Origin: Hygrophila difformis
Taxonomy: Eukaryota > Streptophyta > Magnoliopsida > Lamiales > Acanthaceae
Assembly: GCA_030278955.1 (NCBI GenBank)
Contig: JAOANR010000006.1
Coordinates: forward strand, 11,121,915 to 11,185,914
DNA: 64,000 nucleotides
Direction: 5' to 3'
The translations under genes were made by a program, and so were the position numbers. Below, piece by piece: positions 1 to 12,386 of the stretch. Numbering within the stretch: the stretch's first letter is position 1; each line of letters opens with the position of its first letter. Under the pieces are notes generated by a model, which worked only from the letters and a program-made list of their open reading frames with translations, ran no database searches and had not been told where the DNA came from.

Positions 1-3000
1 CCAGATTCCAAGGTTTGCAGTCCCTGAGATGTATTTGATAATTCTCTTAGCAGCATGTAGATGGGATTCCTTGGGGTTTGCCTGATATCTTGCGCACACA
101 CCCACAGCATAGCTGATATCGGGTCGACTGGCAGCTAAATAGAGAAGGCTCCCAATGATACTTCGATACAGCTTGGGATCCACATCATTTCCAGAGGGAT
201 CTTGACTGATCTTGTCATTTGTGCCTAAGGGAGTTCTTGCAGGTTTGCTTGACTCCATCCCAAATTTCTTTACAATGTTCTTAGCATACTTAGCTTGAGA
301 GAGGAACATCTCATCCTTCTTCTGAGTTACCTGGAGTCCAAGGAAGTAGGTCAATTCACCAACTAAGCTCATCTCGAACTCATTACTCATGATCTTAATG
401 AATTCATCTTTGAGTATGTGGGATGTGGACCCAAAGACAATGTCATCTACATAGATCTGAGCAACAATGAAACCCTTAGCTTCCTTTCTGATGAAGAGTG
501 TTTGGTCAGTGCTGCCTCTTTCATAACCATGATCCAAGAGATAGGTTGAGAGTCTCTCGTACCATGCCCTAGGGGCTTGCTTCAGACCATACAGGGCCTT
601 GTGGAGCTTGTAAACATAATCTGGTCGATGGGGGTCTTCAAACCCTTTCGGTTGTTCCACATAAGCCTCTTCCTTCAACCAACCATTCAAGAACGCACTC
701 TTCACATCCATTTGGTACAATTTGAATTCGAAGGAGCAGGCAACAGCCAAGAGCAGTCGAACAGCTTCTAGCCTGGCCACTGGTGCGAAGGTTTCACTAA
801 AATCGACTCCTTCAACTTGAGTATATCCTTGAGCCACCAGTCTAGCTTTGTTCCTAGTGATGTTCCCATCCTCATCAGTCTTATTCTTGAAAATCCATTT
901 GGTTCCAATGACATTCACATTGGTAGGTCTCTCCACCAATTCCCAAACTTCATTTCTAGCAAACTGTTGAAGCTCTTCTTGCATAGCAGCAGTCCAATGC
1001 TCATCACAGAGTGCTTCCTCCACCTTGGTTGGCTCGATCCTGGAGGTGTAACAGTGAAGACCAGCCAACTCTTTGTAGTTGATCTTCTTCTTGTTCCTGG
1101 TTCGTCTTCCCTCGTTGATATCACTGAGAAGGTCATTCTCATTGTGATTTCTGTGAACCTTACTCTGAGTGAGTGGAGTTCTCTGAGGGTGGTTCGATTC
1201 ACTGGATTGAACTTCCTTTTCAGCAGGTTTCACATCCTCATGAGTAGCAGGGGATGCATCATCAAGACAAACCTCATTCTCAATTTCCATCACCGAGACA
1301 GGTTTGGATGCACACTTAGGCTTGTCTTCAATGACAACATTGGCAGATTCCACCACTTTCCTTGAGGAAGGTAGATACACTTGATAGGCTTTGCTGGTGG
1401 AAGAGTAACCCACAAGTATACCCTCTGTGCTCTTCTCTTGAAACTTCCCGGACTGATTCCTGTCATTCAAGACAAAGCACTTGCTACCAAAAATATGGAA
1501 ATAAGAGATGGTAGTTCTTTTACCTTTCCACAGCTCATATGGAGTCTTTAGGGTCTTCGATCTCATGTGGACTCGATTACCAACATAGCAGGCAGTGTGA
1601 ACTGCTTCTGCCCAGAGGAACTGCGGGACATCCTTTGAATTAAGCATGACTCTAGCCATTTCTTGGATAGTTCTGTTCTTCCTCTCCACCACGCCATTTT
1701 GTTGTGGAGTTCGGGGAGCAGAGAATTCATGCTTAATGCCATTGACGCTGCAGAAGTCTTCGAACTTTTGGTTCTGAAATTCACCACCATGGTCACTCCT
1801 GATTCTTTTGACTTTACAGTCCTTTTCAGTAGTGATTTGGTTGTGAAGTGTGATGAAAGCCTCGAGTGCCTCACTCTTTTCCCTGAGAAAAGAAACCCAG
1901 GTATATCGAGAAAAGTCATCAACACAAACGAGAACATAGTGCTTACCTCCTAGACTCTTCACATCAGTTGGCCCAAAGAGGTCCATGTGTATGAGTTCTA
2001 GGCACTGTGTTGAACCAGACTGATCGATTCCCTTGTGTGATGCCTTGTGCTGCTTGTTCTTCGCACAGTCATCACAGAACTCTGCATCGGATTTCTTCAT
2101 TGGGGGAAGACCTTTGATAGCTCCTGATTTGCTGAGTTTGATAAGATCCTTGAAGTTGAGATGACCCAATCTCTCGTGCCACAGCTGAGCTAGAACAGGA
2201 CCTGCATTTTCACTTAGGAAACAAAATTGTGCTAGAGTGTAGCAGTTATTCTTGGACCGAAGTCCTCTCAGCACACAATCATATCTAGAGTTGAGAACTT
2301 CACATTGTTCCCAATCAAAACACACCTTCATCCTGTTATCACACAGTTGGCTAATACTAATGAGATTAGCACACAAACTTTCGACATAGTACACAGGATT
2401 AAGAGCCAGAAGTCCCTTGTCACCAATTGAACCTTGTCCAGCCACTTTACCTCTACCTCCATCTCCAAAGATGACATATCCTCCATCTATCTTTTGGAAG
2501 TCAGATAGAAGGTCTTTATCACCTGTCATGTGTCTGGAGCACCCGCTATCGAAGTACCAGCACACCCTTTTGCCAGCTTTGCCTACTGAGTGGAAGGCCA
2601 TGTTACATAGGAAAGCTCCTTTGATACGCCATTCTCTCCTAAACATGCTTCTCTTGATTTCTTCACTAGGCCATATCATAGGTCGACCTGACACAGCATC
2701 TCTGGATAGAAGACGACAGGATTCAGTTTTGTGACCATAGGTCTTGCAGTAGGCACATTCCAGGGGAACCACAGGAGAGTGGGGTTTCCTCAGTTTCCCT
2801 TTCTTGGCTTGCTTCACATGTCCAATTCCCTTCTTTGGAGACTTATCTGAGCTTCCTTCAGAGGAGTGACCTTCCTTGACAAAAACTCTGTCTGTAGAAC
2901 TACTACTTCCTTTGACAAATCCAATCCCCCTTTTGTCACCATGAGCTTTGGAGGACGAGAGGATCTCAGAAAGCACATCCTTTCCTTTGTTCAAGCGATT

Positions 3001-4701
3001 GGCAAGCTCCTCAGAGAGTTTGACCTTAGCGTTGAGTTCTTCAATTTGCAAGGTTAAACTTGTCACTTGATCCTGAAGATCAGTTCTTTGACTGGTGAGG
3101 GCAGCAACTTGCTCGATCAAAGCACCATTTACAGTAGTGAGACTGAACACTTGCTCACTCTGAACAATCACTTCTTGTTGAAAGTTGTCTCGTTGAGAAG
3201 TAAGATCTGAGACTTGACCTCCTAGTACAGCATTGTCAGTAGTGAGTTGATCAACTTGGACAGAAAGTTCATCCACCCTTACGCCAAGATCCATAGTGCT
3301 GGGTTCGAGTCGAGCAACAAGATATTCCAACTCATCACGTCTGTCTTCTGAGCTGCGAAGCTCTTCCCATCTGGCTTGGTACATACATCTGAGATCTTCA
3401 TGCTTCTCACTGAGATCAGAATGATCTTTTCTAAGATTAATTAGTTCGAGCATGGCACCTTCCAGTTGGCCTTCAGAAGCATTAAGCTTCCATTGCATCT
3501 CCTCAAGTTGTTTGAGAAGCGGTTCAACCTTATCTGTTTCTTCCCTGTTGGAGGAGGAACAAGCAACCTCATCAGTAACAAAAGGAGTGACACAGGGAGG
3601 AGGTTTACCTTCATCAGCATCTGACTCTGAGTCAGTGTCCCATGAGCCTGCAAAGGCAACTCCTGTTTCTTCCTCACTTTCACTGGAGCTGCTTTCCTCT
3701 TCTTCGCTGAAAGTTGCACAGAGAGTCTTCTTTGGATCAGAAGACTTATTTTTCAGGTTACCACAGTCAGCTCTAACATGTCCAAATCCCTTGCATTCAT
3801 AGCATTGGAGCCCTTTAGACTCGGAGGATTCCTTGGGAGATTTCTTGGAACCTTTCTCACGTTTGTGCCTATCAGTCCTCTTGCTGGAAGAGCCTTCACC
3901 TTTCTTGTTGTAAAACAGCTTAGATTTCTTGTCTCTAAGAATTCTAGCAACCTTTTTAGACAACAGAATAAGGTCTTCTTCATCGATATCAGAATCTAGT
4001 TCACCAACAGGTGGTTCAGTCTGGGGTTTGGACTCCGTCTTGAAAGCAACAGCTTTTCCTGTAAACTTTTTACAGTGGTCCATCTCCCAAGACTGAAGTA
4101 TTCCCATGAGCTCATCTACAGAAATGGTAGCATATTCCTTTTGAAGCTCCAGAGCAGCTATCTTGGCATTGAAACGTTCTGGAAGAGTACCTACAATTTT
4201 TCTCACTATCTCCTGAGAGGAGTAGATCTTACCAAGTTGCTGGGCTTGGTTTGTTAGAGTACGAATCCTACTAAAATAACTGTTAACAGACTCATGCTCA
4301 TCCATAGCAAGTTTATGAAACAGAGCTTCAATAGAAATAAGCTTAGAGGTTCTTACAGAAGCTGACCCTTCGTGAGAGTTCACCAAGATTTCCCAAGCTT
4401 CAAAGGCTGTGGTGCAGGCTGAAATCAGGCTGTATTGATCATCAGTAACAGCACTGAATATAGCATGCAGGGCCTTTGAGTTCATGTTGGAAGCAGTTTT
4501 CTCAGCAACTGTCCAGTCCTTCTTTTCCTTGGGTTTGGTAGCTCCATCAGTAGTAACCAAAGGTGCTTCATACTTCTCTTGAACAGCATCCCAAGCTTGA
4601 TCATCAATAGACATCAAGTAGGATCTCATCTTGTTTTTCCAAAAGGAAAAGTTGGTTCCATCAAGGAGAGGAGGCTGACTGAAGTTCCACTTGTGACTCA
4701 T
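1..4701 (-). CDS. Sirevirus (Ty1/copia) gag-pol polyprotein, C-terminus cut by window edge
   Basis: One uninterrupted frame of 1567 codons runs from the ATG at 4701 to the window edge; I checked every triplet and found no stop. Order: gag domain (about residues 10-230); zinc knuckle C-x2-C-x4-H-x4-C at 300-313; acidic serine-rich stretch; long heptad-like coiled coil about 390-580; second zinc knuckle 649-662; aspartic protease DSG at 718-720; integrase zinc finger H842, H847, C876, C879; integrase core D907, D970, E1006 (the D-x35-E spacing is right); reverse transcriptase YVDD at 1417-1420. The sequence ends at the start of RNase H. Gag with a coiled-coil extension and two knuckles is typical of Sireviruses. 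All catalytic residues I could check are present, so the element may be recently active. Function: particle formation, then processing, reverse transcription and integration of its own RNA. Confidence 0.93.
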   Translation of the reverse strand, partial: MSHKWNFSQPPLLDGTNFSFWKNKMRSYLMSIDDQAWDAVQEKYEAPLVTTDGATKPKEKKDWTVAEKTASNMNSKALHAIFSAVTDDQYSLISACTTAFEAWEILVNSHEGSASVRTSKLISIEALFHKLAMDEHESVNSYFSRIRTLTNQAQQLGKIYSSQEIVRKIVGTLPERFNAKIAALELQKEYATISVDELMGILQSWEMDHCKKFTGKAVAFKTESKPQTEPPVGELDSDIDEEDLILLSKKVARILRDKKSKLFYNKKGEGSSSKRTDRHKREKGSKKSPKESSESKGLQCYECKGFGHVRADCGNLKNKSSDPKKTLCATFSEEEESSSSESEEETGVAFAGSWDTDSESDADEGKPPPCVTPFVTDEVACSSSNREETDKVEPLLKQLEEMQWKLNASEGQLEGAMLELINLRKDHSDLSEKHEDLRCMYQARWEELRSSEDRRDELEYLVARLEPSTMDLGVRVDELSVQVDQLTTDNAVLGGQVSDLTSQRDNFQQEVIVQSEQVFSLTTVNGALIEQVAALTSQRTDLQDQVTSLTLQIEELNAKVKLSEELANRLNKGKDVLSEILSSSKAHGDKRGIGFVKGSSSSTDRVFVKEGHSSEGSSDKSPKKGIGHVKQAKKGKLRKPHSPVVPLECAYCKTYGHKTESCRLLSRDAVSGRPMIWPSEEIKRSMFRREWRIKGAFLCNMAFHSVGKAGKRVCWYFDSGCSRHMTGDKDLLSDFQKIDGGYVIFGDGGRGKVAGQGSIGDKGLLALNPVYYVESLCANLISISQLCDNRMKVCFDWEQCEVLNSRYDCVLRGLRSKNNCYTLAQFCFLSENAGPVLAQLWHERLGHLNFKDLIKLSKSGAIKGLPPMKKSDAEFCDDCAKNKQHKASHKGIDQSGSTQCLELIHMDLFGPTDVKSLGGKHYVLVCVDDFSRYTWVSFLREKSEALEAFITLHNQITTEKDCKVKRIRSDHGGEFQNQKFEDFCSVNGIKHEFSAPRTPQQNGVVERKNRTIQEMARVMLNSKDVPQFLWAEAVHTACYVGNRVHMRSKTLKTPYELWKGKRTTISYFHIFGSKCFVLNDRNQSGKFQEKSTEGILVGYSSTSKAYQVYLPSSRKVVESANVVIEDKPKCASKPVSVMEIENEVCLDDASPATHEDVKPAEKEVQSSESNHPQRTPLTQSKVHRNHNENDLLSDINEGRRTRNKKKINYKELAGLHCYTSRIEPTKVEEALCDEHWTAAMQEELQQFARNEVWELVERPTNVNVIGTKWIFKNKTDEDGNITRNKARLVAQGYTQVEGVDFSETFAPVARLEAVRLLLAVACSFEFKLYQMDVKSAFLNGWLKEEAYVEQPKGFEDPHRPDYVYKLHKALYGLKQAPRAWYERLSTYLLDHGYERGSTDQTLFIRKEAKGFIVAQIYVDDIVFGSTSHILKDEFIKIMSNEFEMSLVGELTYFLGLQVTQKKDEMFLSQAKYAKNIVKKFGMESSKPARTPLGTNDKISQDPSGNDVDPKLYRSIIGSLLYLAASRPDISYAVGVCARYQANPKESHLHAAKRIIKYISGTANLGIW

Positions 4702-4733
4702 CTTGCTTCAGGGATCTCTCTCGAAAGAGTGTA

Positions 4734-4745
4734 GCTCTGATACCA
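4734..4745 (-). other. Primer-binding site
   Basis: The minus strand reads TGGTATCAGAGC, complementary to the 3' end of initiator methionine tRNA, the usual primer of plant copia elements. It lies two bases (AG) after the LTR end and 33 bases before the gag ATG. Confidence 0.9.
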
Positions 4746-4747
4746 CT

Positions 4748-5759
4748 TGTTAGGTCCCCAGCTCACGCAAGTACTATTCTTTATGCTGTGGTTCAACAAA
4801 CCAAGTTCAAACTATCACAGTGAACACACTAATTAAACATACCAGAGTAAACTCAGATTCAAGCACAGCGGAAATACTTAAATGTAAAAATAAGAGCATA
4901 AAGAATAAATGAGACACAACAAGATGATGACCCAGTTCGGCCTTCGGCCTACGTCTGGGGGATACCAATCCAGGAGGATATTCACTATGTGTTAACTTAT
5001 GGCAAACAACCATACACACTAGCAAATATAAAAAGTGTCTTCACTCCAAGTTCCAAGTGGACAGTTGTGATGACCAAGAGCCTCCAGCCTTTGGTGTAGA
5101 AATCCCCTTCTACTTCAACTCTCAAGGCCGCCTGCCTCGAGTTCCCCTTGAAACAGCCTGTGAAACACTCCCTCTGATGTTTTGGGATGAATAATGATTT
5201 GAAGTGCTTCTTCCTTTCACACGCCTTGAACTCACTCCTTAGTTGTCTCTTAGTACAGACACTCAATGGTTCTTAAACACGAACACAACTAGGAGCATTC
5301 AAGGCTACTCGATCTCACAGCAGATAGATCAATATCGGTTTACACTTTTGCTGTGAATCGATTCTAGAGAGAGTATTACAATCACCACCAAGTCGAGAGC
5401 TTTCTCAGAATACTTGAAGAATGAATAATGAATCTCTACTCTCTAAACTGGAACTCTTCCTATTTAACCCAAAAATTGCTCCAACAGATTTGAATGATTT
5501 TGCCATTTAGGGAAATAGCCGTTGGGCAGATTGGGGTTTTTGAGTAACAGCTCTTTTCTAAGTAGATAGGTAATCCCTGCAAGAAAGGTTAGTCTCTACC
5601 TACTCTAATCAGAAAAGAGCCGTTGGACCCATTGCACATCTTGATCTTTGCAATCTTTCACTCTGAGGATCGCGCTGAACACGGAAGCATCAGAAGATGT
5701 CCTATCTACCTAAGTTCAATCATCGGTTCGAACTTCCCACAAAAACACTAGACTCAACA
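4748..5759 (-). repeat. 5' LTR of the left Sirevirus
   Basis: About 1012 bp with ends TGTTGAGTC...GGACCTAACA on the minus strand (TG..CA, short inverted TGTT/AACA). It is related to the LTRs at 58873-59887 and, more distantly, 24023-24937; all three keep a block around 4929-4974 containing GCCGAACTGGGTC and TTGGTATCCCCCAGA. Confidence 0.9.
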
Positions 5760-6929
5760 GAACTCTCTCAAAGTTATGGCAAATAATTTTATGTTAACCG
5801 TACCAGAGCGACAAGAAATTAGATTAGTTGAATATGGAGTACCTAGCTCAGGGACCAATTAAATGCTTTAGCATATAATGGTTTTATAATAATAATTAAA
5901 TACGTTAATGTGCACCCTGCATATTTAGAAACTACTACTAAATAATTTAAATTTCGACATCTATACCCAAGTCAATATAATCTAATTTATTATTACATGA
6001 ATGTTTCGTGTAACGTTGTTGCCTCTACCGATTTATATATGTATTATTACGGTATAATGAGTTGACTTGTAGTATATTGTTATGCGATTTCATTCTTCAA
6101 TGAATGTAGGGAAGTTGAAATTTCATTTATTCTATGTTTTGCAATTTTATCCATAAAAGTTATTTATTTTTTATTTAGTGTATTTGTTTTCTTTATACTT
6201 TCTATGGAAATAAAGCCCTTTGTCTTTTTTCTTTTATTATTTTTTTTCAATTTCGCCTTAAACTTTTACATTTTGTCTCATTCGATCCACTGACTTTACT
6301 GATTTTTGCCAAATTGGTCATAATTCATTATAATTCCTAATGGAGGGATGGGACTGTTTTATTCTAATTCAATATTTATGGGACTGTTTTGAATTAAGGG
6401 ATGATTTGGGCTTTTTCCGTATATTATTACATGAAAACAAAGCTTCAAGTTGCAGCCTTCGTTTCCAATTGCCAACTTCTGACTTTTATGACTGGTCATT
6501 TGTGAAGCTTGCAAGATCAAGTCTATTTCAGTTGGCGATCCCAGTACATAATGAAATTATGCAAGATAAAAAAAAAACCACAACTTCATTTACTTGCCTA
6601 ATTAGAGTCGAACCCACCTTACATCCACCACCCAATACGCTACCTTCTCCCAACCACAATCACTTCATCTTATCTAAATTCATATTCATATTGTATTGTA
6701 CATAAAAAAAAAAAAAAAAAAAATTACTTTGTATACTGAAATAATTTCAAATTATATACTTCTAGGGATAACGATCCAAACCAATTAAAGCAGATCACCA
6801 GCAATATCCATGAAGAGCTTTTCAATTATAAAGGTCAAGAATTTCATGATGACCGTACCGCACGTACCACCAGATCCACAAGAATTTGAATTAGTTGAAT
6901 ATGGAGTACGTACTATATACCTAGCTCAG
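5760..6929. other. Intergenic locus-unit sequence, no gene
   Basis: Contains the locus-unit landmark with CTAGCTCAGGGACCAATTAA (about 5845) and the TATTATTACGG block (about 6042). Around 6240-6430 is a decayed piece of the 'gggactgttttg' MITE family. A+T-rich tracts follow, including an A-run at 6703-6722. The 6470-6540 stretch resembles the promoter-upstream region of the secreted-protein genes (TTGCCAACTTCTGACTTTTA), so a gene may once have sat nearby. I see no intact coding sequence. Confidence 0.6.
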
Positions 6930-7287
6930 GGGGAAAAAAAAACTCATTTAGTCCCATAAGTTTAAAAAATTTTCCAAACAGTCCCACAAATATCGAATTA
7001 GACGAATCCATCCCATAACTACCCTAATCTTAGCCGAACCCGTCCATAAACCGGTTTTTTTGCTAATCATTGCCGAACCCGTCCCATAACTTCCCTAATT
7101 TTAGCCGAACCCATCCCTCCATTAGGGAAGTTATGGGATGGGTTCGGCAATAATTAACAAAAAAACCGGTTTATGGACGGGTTCGGCTAAGATTAGGGTA
7201 GTTATGGGACGGATTCGTCCAATTCAATATTTGTGGGACTGTTTTGGAAATTAAAAAAACTTATGGGACTAAATGAGTTTTTTTTCC
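6930..7287. mobile_element. Mutator-type MITE with long inverted ends
   Basis: A 358-bp near-perfect inverted repeat: the left end GGGGAAAAAAAAACTCATTT mirrors the right end AAATGAGTTTTTTTTCC. It is flanked by a 9-bp direct repeat CTAGCTCAG (6921-6929, 7288-7296), the target length of Mutator-like elements. It splits the locus-unit landmark. The same insertion is at 42994-43351, so it predates the duplication; a relative is at 32420-32740. Confidence 0.85.
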
Positions 7288-7427
7288 CTAGCTCAGGGAC
7301 CAATTAAATGCGCTTTAGCCAAATGGATTTTATAATAATGAACAAATGTGCACCCTACATGTTTAGAAACTACTAAAATACTTTATTTCATTTTGGATAC
7401 CTATACTTATGTCAATCTAATCTATTA

Positions 7428-7616
7428 CTCCCTCCGCCCCATTCCAAATGTGCTACTTACTATTTTTGGATGTCCCATTACAAATGTCTTCTTTCTATAA
7501 ATAGAAATAATTTTCCCCTACAACAACTATGCGGACCCCACCATATGCACACAAACCAATTCTACCTTAATTCCCGTCCCAACAGTAACAAGACACTTGG
7601 AGTGGGACGGAGGGAG
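7428..7616. mobile_element. Stowaway-type MITE
   Basis: 189 bp bounded by CTCCCTCCGCCCC and GGGACGGAGGGAG with TA on both sides. Shared with copy 2 (43492-43680). Open frames inside it are chance. Confidence 0.85.
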
Positions 7617-7761
7617 TACTTAAGTTGTTGCCTCTACCAATATTTGACTTAATTGGCTTTTGCTATATTTTTTGTAACGATAGTACGATGTATTATTACG
7701 GTAATAAATCCATGAAGTGGACTAGTGTGTGTGTATATAAATTTATTGTTGAACAACTATA

Positions 7762-7912
7762 CAGGGAAAGGGACAGTGAGAGTTTATGCATACAAATTAC
7801 AAAAGAAGAAAAGGAAGAAAGATGATAGATATGGGCTGAGTGGGGAATCGAGCCCCAACATAAAAGTTGAAAGACAAGGAATTTGACTACTAAACTAAGT
7901 CCTCATCCCCAG
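7762..7912 (-). mobile_element. tRNA-related SINE, decayed
   Basis: The minus strand begins GGGGATGAGGACTTAG and then has a box B-like GGGGCTCGATTCCCC, followed by a body ending near GTTCAACAATAAATTT. The family is better seen at 36017-36179, where it has target duplications. Copy 2 has the same insertion at about 43826-43973. Confidence 0.6.
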
Positions 7913-8935
7913 TTGACTAGTACATTGTTATCCGATTTCATATATAAATATATATATATATTTCATTTCACGTAGGAAAATTGAAATTTCACTTTTATTC
8001 TTTGTTTTTTTAACATGCAATATTTTCCTAAAAATTTATTGATTTTTCATTTAATGTAATTGTTATCTAAATACCTTCTATTAATAATCAATTTGAATCC
8101 AAAATGAACAAGAAAAAGCTCATGTTGATTTGTGGAGTCAGCCTTCACTCTGGAGCCAACAATTGTCATTTCTGCTGCGCCGAAAATGAGGATTTCACAA
8201 GGATTATGTCATTGAATGAAATATAGCTACTCTATTAGTTTTGTAACTATAGTTAATTATCAATTTAAGCCAATTTAGTCCCTTAAGTTTGGTAGTTTTA
8301 GCCGATTTGATTCATCATATTTTAGCCCAAACCTTTTATTTTATTATATTTAGACCCCAAATTTTTTTTTTTTCTGAAATTAGTCCTTTTTTCTACATAA
8401 ATCTAATAAATGGCTCAACATGCTTCCGAAAATTAAGTTAACATCCAAAACTTTGTATCTGGACTTTGACCACCTTGCCACCGGACATTTCGAGCTAACC
8501 ACACAACCGCAACAGATGGTTTGTAGATGCTCAGTTTCTTCAAGAACAGTCAATACAATTAATTATATTTTATTTCCTACCCAAGGCATAACAAGGTTTT
8601 TTATGAAGGTAACATACATGGGATATGAGAAGCCTCAATTTTATTAAAAAAATATTAATAATATCACATAAATGTTATCAGTAATATATTTAATATATTA
8701 TTGAATAAAACGTAAGCTTTCCTATTAAGTAGATCTATGTTAATAAATAATAATAATAATATGTAATGAGGACTAAATTGCAAAAAGTCGTAAATGTCTG
8801 GGATAAAACTTAACATTTTAAAAATTTAGAGGACCGAAAATAAATATTATTGAGTGCAATATTTGGTTAATCAAGTTAGAGGACTATTTTGACAATTAGT
8901 AAAATTATAGGACAAAATGGATAATTATCCATACG
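7913..8935. other. Intergenic locus-unit sequence
   Basis: Unit modules only: the TTGAAATTTCACTTTTATTC block, a 'ttagtcccttaagtttggtag' MITE-like stretch (8275-8390), and the CTAATAAATGGCTCAACATG block (8403) that recurs at 24943, 37066 and 44495. No gene seen. Confidence 0.6.
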
Positions 8936-9480
8936 GAAAAAGGACAAATAGGTCCATTTTCTTTTCCAAAAATCCAAATCAGTCATTTTCTATTTTATTA
9001 CCAAAACAGTCATCTATAAATGCTAATTATGTCCAAATCAGTCACTTATTCACTAATTATACTCTAATTGCTGATGCGGCAATGATTTTAATTTAAACCT
9101 GACACGTGGGCATAATATTAGTCATTTTTTTATCTTTTGCCAATTCAGTCCTAAACTTTTGTTTTGTTTTATTTAGTCCTCTACCCAAATCGGTCATTTT
9201 TATATTAATTGGCCTCCAACCTTTCAAATTAGTTCATTTTAGGCCAGAACCTTAAATTTTTTATTATTACTAATCCATTTATCAAATAAATGCCCAACAT
9301 TTTTCCATAAATAAAATTAAACACCAAACCCCATACACTGGGTTTGACTGCTTTGTTATCGGGTATTCCAAATACCGGAATTTTACGGACTCTCTCTAAC
9401 CACCCGACTACAACCGACGGTTCATTGGTTTTGGTTTCCTTCAGCAACAATCAACACAATCTTTTTTGGCGTAAATAAGC
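8936..9480. repeat. Dispersed repeat segment; part recurs inverted at 63747-64000
   Basis: The run from about 9230 to 9470, with CTAACCACCCGACTACAACC and GGTTTTGGTTTCCTTC, is found in reverse complement at the right end of the window. The start (8936-9100) carries 'caaatcagtcatttt' pieces typical of Mutator-like MITE ends. Copy 2 has lost this whole part (deletion at 44719), so I cannot define the insertion borders. Confidence 0.5.
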
Positions 9481-10332
9481 TAAAATATGTCAATGCAATG
9501 CTACTTCATTATATTTTAAAAACATGTCACATGTGACAATAAAGTGGTGACATGTGGCTTAAAGAACTGGTCTCTCATATTGTTTTGTAGAGAACGGCTC
9601 TATGCATTTTTATGAAGTTTTATTTATTTATTTATTTATTGAATTTTTTTACAGTTTTATTTATTTATTTCTTTTCTGAATTTTTTTTCCAGATGCGGCA
9701 GTATTACTCTACAATTGGAGAACTACCCATTATTGCAAATGCTCTTAGAATCCTCGTCAGTCGTTTAACTCCTCTTCCACTTATGGATATGCATGTTTTT
9801 TTTTTAATAAAAAAAATGTAAAAAAGTAAGATAAAATTGATGATATCATACTTATTCCTACGTTTCAATAACATGAAGTAAAATTAGCGCCAAAAAATAA
9901 CATGAAGTAAAAGAGAAACAAAGGTAATTATGCCGCTAGGCATTAGTAAAGAGAAAAAAGAACATATATAAGTATTGTAAAAACACAAGATGCAATAGTA
10001 CAATAGTATTATTCTTCTCCATTATTATTACACGTAAGTATTACTATTAAAAGCAAGAAACACATAGTACATATGTTCCCCTCGTCTTTGTCCAAGACTT
10101 AGTTCACATTACAAGTATAAGACCTTTATTACCACATGACGCACCTGGACTTTATTAGTTCACATAAGTATAACATGGATGGGTAACTAACATGTACGTA
10201 GCTGATACATGTTGGTATATTATTTGATGTATAAAGTAGCGATAGATTATTAAACACGTACGTAGGAGAAGCAGCATGGGACATAATATAATAATAATAG
10301 CTTAGGTTGGCATTGGAATGGTGAATCCCCGT
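9481..10332. other. 3' flank of secreted-protein gene copy A
   Basis: Downstream region shared by all gene-bearing units: AACATGTCAC...CAATAAAGTGG block, AGAGAACGGCTC, CAGTCGTTTAACTCC and ACAAGATGCAATAGTACAATA. No coding sequence. It probably holds the transcript 3' end, but no single poly(A) signal stands out. Confidence 0.6.
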
Positions 10333-10840
10333 CTAGGGCACAACAGCAGTACATGTATTAGCAGTGCCGGACACAGGCTGGAGAAAATTGAAGAAGTTGA
10401 AGAAGAAGGGGAAAGTGGGGACAGGTGGTGTAAGTACGACAGGACACTGATAGGCGCCAGTGGTGACAGCGGCACAACCAGTAACAGGAAGAGGGATACG
10501 AGCACGACATGTTTGATAGAGAACATTTTTGAATGGACTGAATAACCCTCCAGGGACAGTAAAAGTATAGGTTCCGGTGGCGGGGGGTGGGGCCGGTAGT
10601 GGCAACAGTAACAGTGTTGCCAAAAATATCAGTGCATACGAGATTGACAGTTGCCCCAGCCAGCGGAGGCGCCCCACAGGTTCCGGTAGCTGTGCAACAA
10701 ACAGTGCCAGTGACGGTCAAGGAGGCAATGGTACCCAGGGTTGTAGCATTGGCTATGGGAGCGATTGCAGCCAGCACAAGCAGGCCGCTTGCAAAGATGA
10801 TCAAAACGGAAACTGGGGACTTATTACCAGAAGAAGCCAT
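10333..10840 (-). pseudogene. Phylloplanin-like secreted protein, copy A, frameshifted
   Basis: ATG at 10840 opens a frame encoding a signal peptide ending ATA..ANA (residues 1-32), then a mature domain starting TTLG with the VCCTATGTC and LVCTD cysteine motifs. At 10582-10587 there is a run of six G where copy D (45850-45854) has five. The extra base shifts the frame after about codon 85; the shifted frame ends at 10358. The original frame resumes in another phase and ends at the TAG at 10333, matching the end of copy D. Otherwise it is almost identical to D, so loss is recent. Either a true pseudogene or a homopolymer assembly error. Confidence 0.85.
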
Positions 10841-10917
10841 TATCCTGAGAGCTATCGGGGAGAGATGGATGTCAGGACTCAGAATGTGTTGTGCATGGAA
10901 TGCTGCAAGAAACAGCC

Positions 10918-10927
10918 CTATTTATAG
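10918..10927 (-). promoter_or_regulatory. TATA box of copy A
   Basis: CTATAAATAG on the minus strand, 78 bp before the ATG, followed by a conserved GGGCTGTTTCTTG start-site region. Found at the same place in all five copies. Confidence 0.75.
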
Positions 10928-11511
10928 ATGGATGGATATTTATGATTCATAAATGCATGAGAGCCCTCTGCTTGCCCAGTACTGTTCATCTATGCATATG
11001 CATAGCATATTCATTGGTTATGTGGTCTATGTATTACATGAAACAAAGCTTCAAGTTGCAGCCACCACCTTCGTTGCCAATTGCCAACTTCTGACTTTTA
11101 TCACTGACGATTTCTGAAGCTTGCAAGATAGAGTCGGTTTTCAATGGATGATCGCAGTACAGTACTGTACATCTATCCTAGTCGTATTATTTAGTTTAAT
11201 GTACTTATTTAATTAAAATAATCGAGCCCACTATTATAATAATTATGCAAGATAACAACCTCCACAAAATTCATTTAAATTTACTTAATTTAATTACTTG
11301 CCTCATGCAATTAGATGAACTATTCGATCACTGAGCGATGTCCACGCAGACCTTTTACAATTATTATGGATACATAGAGGACGTTTTCTGGTTCTTTTTC
11401 CATTTATTTTCTATGTTATTCATTTCAATTAGCTTAATTAGTTTCCTGCGTTGTCTTTACACTTTGTTTACAACTTTCCTTTCTTTCCATTGCTTTCAAG
11501 TGTATCTTGTA
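10928..11511. other. Upstream flank of copy A
   Basis: Conserved promoter-upstream block (CAAAGCTTCAAGTTGCAGCC, GCCAACTTCTGACTTTTATC at 11043-11105), shared with copies B-E, then AT-rich sequence. No gene seen. Confidence 0.6.
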
Positions 11512-11771
11512 CTCCCTCCGTCCCAGTATACTTGTCATGTTTGACTTTTTGACACTGTTCATTGTTTAACTTTGACTCAACGTTATTGCAAGTATATTTT
11601 TTAAAAAAAATAGTCGAGTTGGGTCTTGTTATAATCGTAAAATCATGTAGTTTTATAATATATATTTTATATAATTTTTTGTTATACATATTTTGAGATA
11701 TTAACGATTGAAAATGTGCATTGGATTGTGTGCAGAAATGAAACAAGACAAGTTAAGTGGGACGGAGGGAG
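11512..11771. mobile_element. Stowaway-type MITE
   Basis: 260 bp, CTCCCTCCGTCCCAG to GGGACGGAGGGAG, with flanking TA. Same insertion in copy 2 (46779-47038). Confidence 0.85.
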
Positions 11772-12032
11772 TAATTCTTTTAGCATCATTTAGTTCCTAA
11801 ATAGAAGCTTTCTTTCTCATATAATTTCTTCGGGATAAAGACCATAATCGTCCTGTAACTTATCCTAATTCCAAAATCGTCCAAAATATATTTGAATTTC
11901 TCAATTGGGCCTTTAGCTTACTTAATGATGACGAATTCAGTCATCCAAACAACTAATGATAATTACTGTGAAATGCAATACTCATTTGGCCCCATAACTT
12001 ATAATAATGTCAATTTGGTCCCACAACTTATA

Positions 12033-12292
12033 CTCCCTCCGTATCAAAATATTTTTGACATTCCTACTTTTCACGCAAATCAATGCTCATTTTTAACCAC
12101 TAATAACTCAAGTTTGGTACAAGTAAAAATTCTAAAAATTTAATATTTAAAAACTACACGACGAGACGAATCTAACAAGATCTCACTTGGCTATATTTTA
12201 ACTTATATAACTATGATACAACTTTAAGTGAAAGTCTGTGTGTGAATAGTGTCAACTATTCCAATGTCAAAAACATTTTGATACGGAGAGAG
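12033..12292. mobile_element. Stowaway-like MITE
   Basis: 260 bp, CTCCCTCCGTATCAAAAT to ATTTTGATACGGAGAGAG, flanked by TA. Same insertion in copy 2 (47330-47589). The internal 'acgacgagacgaatctaa' stretch is shared with the hairpin element at 20706-21657. Confidence 0.85.
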
Positions 12293-12386
12293 TATATATA
12301 TTATACCAATTTTGTCCATATTGACATTAAAAATACATGGAGTAAATTGTTATTAGAGATAGGATAAGTTATGGGACTAATTTGAT

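Larger units (their letters stand above)
1..5759 (-). mobile_element. Sirevirus LTR retrotransposon, 5' part (3' end beyond window)
   Basis: From right to left: 5' LTR, tRNA primer-binding site, gag-pol. The right end falls exactly where homology between the two segmental-duplication copies starts, so the element landed in the left copy after the duplication. The right flank starts GAACT; the matching 5-bp target duplication should lie left of the window. The 3' LTR and any extra ORF are not in view. Confidence 0.92.

Noticed and set aside
10318..10927. Plus-strand open frames opposite copy A (and the matching ones at copies B, C, D, E)
   Set aside because: They mirror the low-complexity codons of the minus-strand genes; the minus frame has signal peptide, cysteine pattern and promoter.
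11468..11746. 92-aa minus frame (also 46735-47013)
   Set aside because: Lies inside a Stowaway MITE; identical only because the MITE is duplicated.
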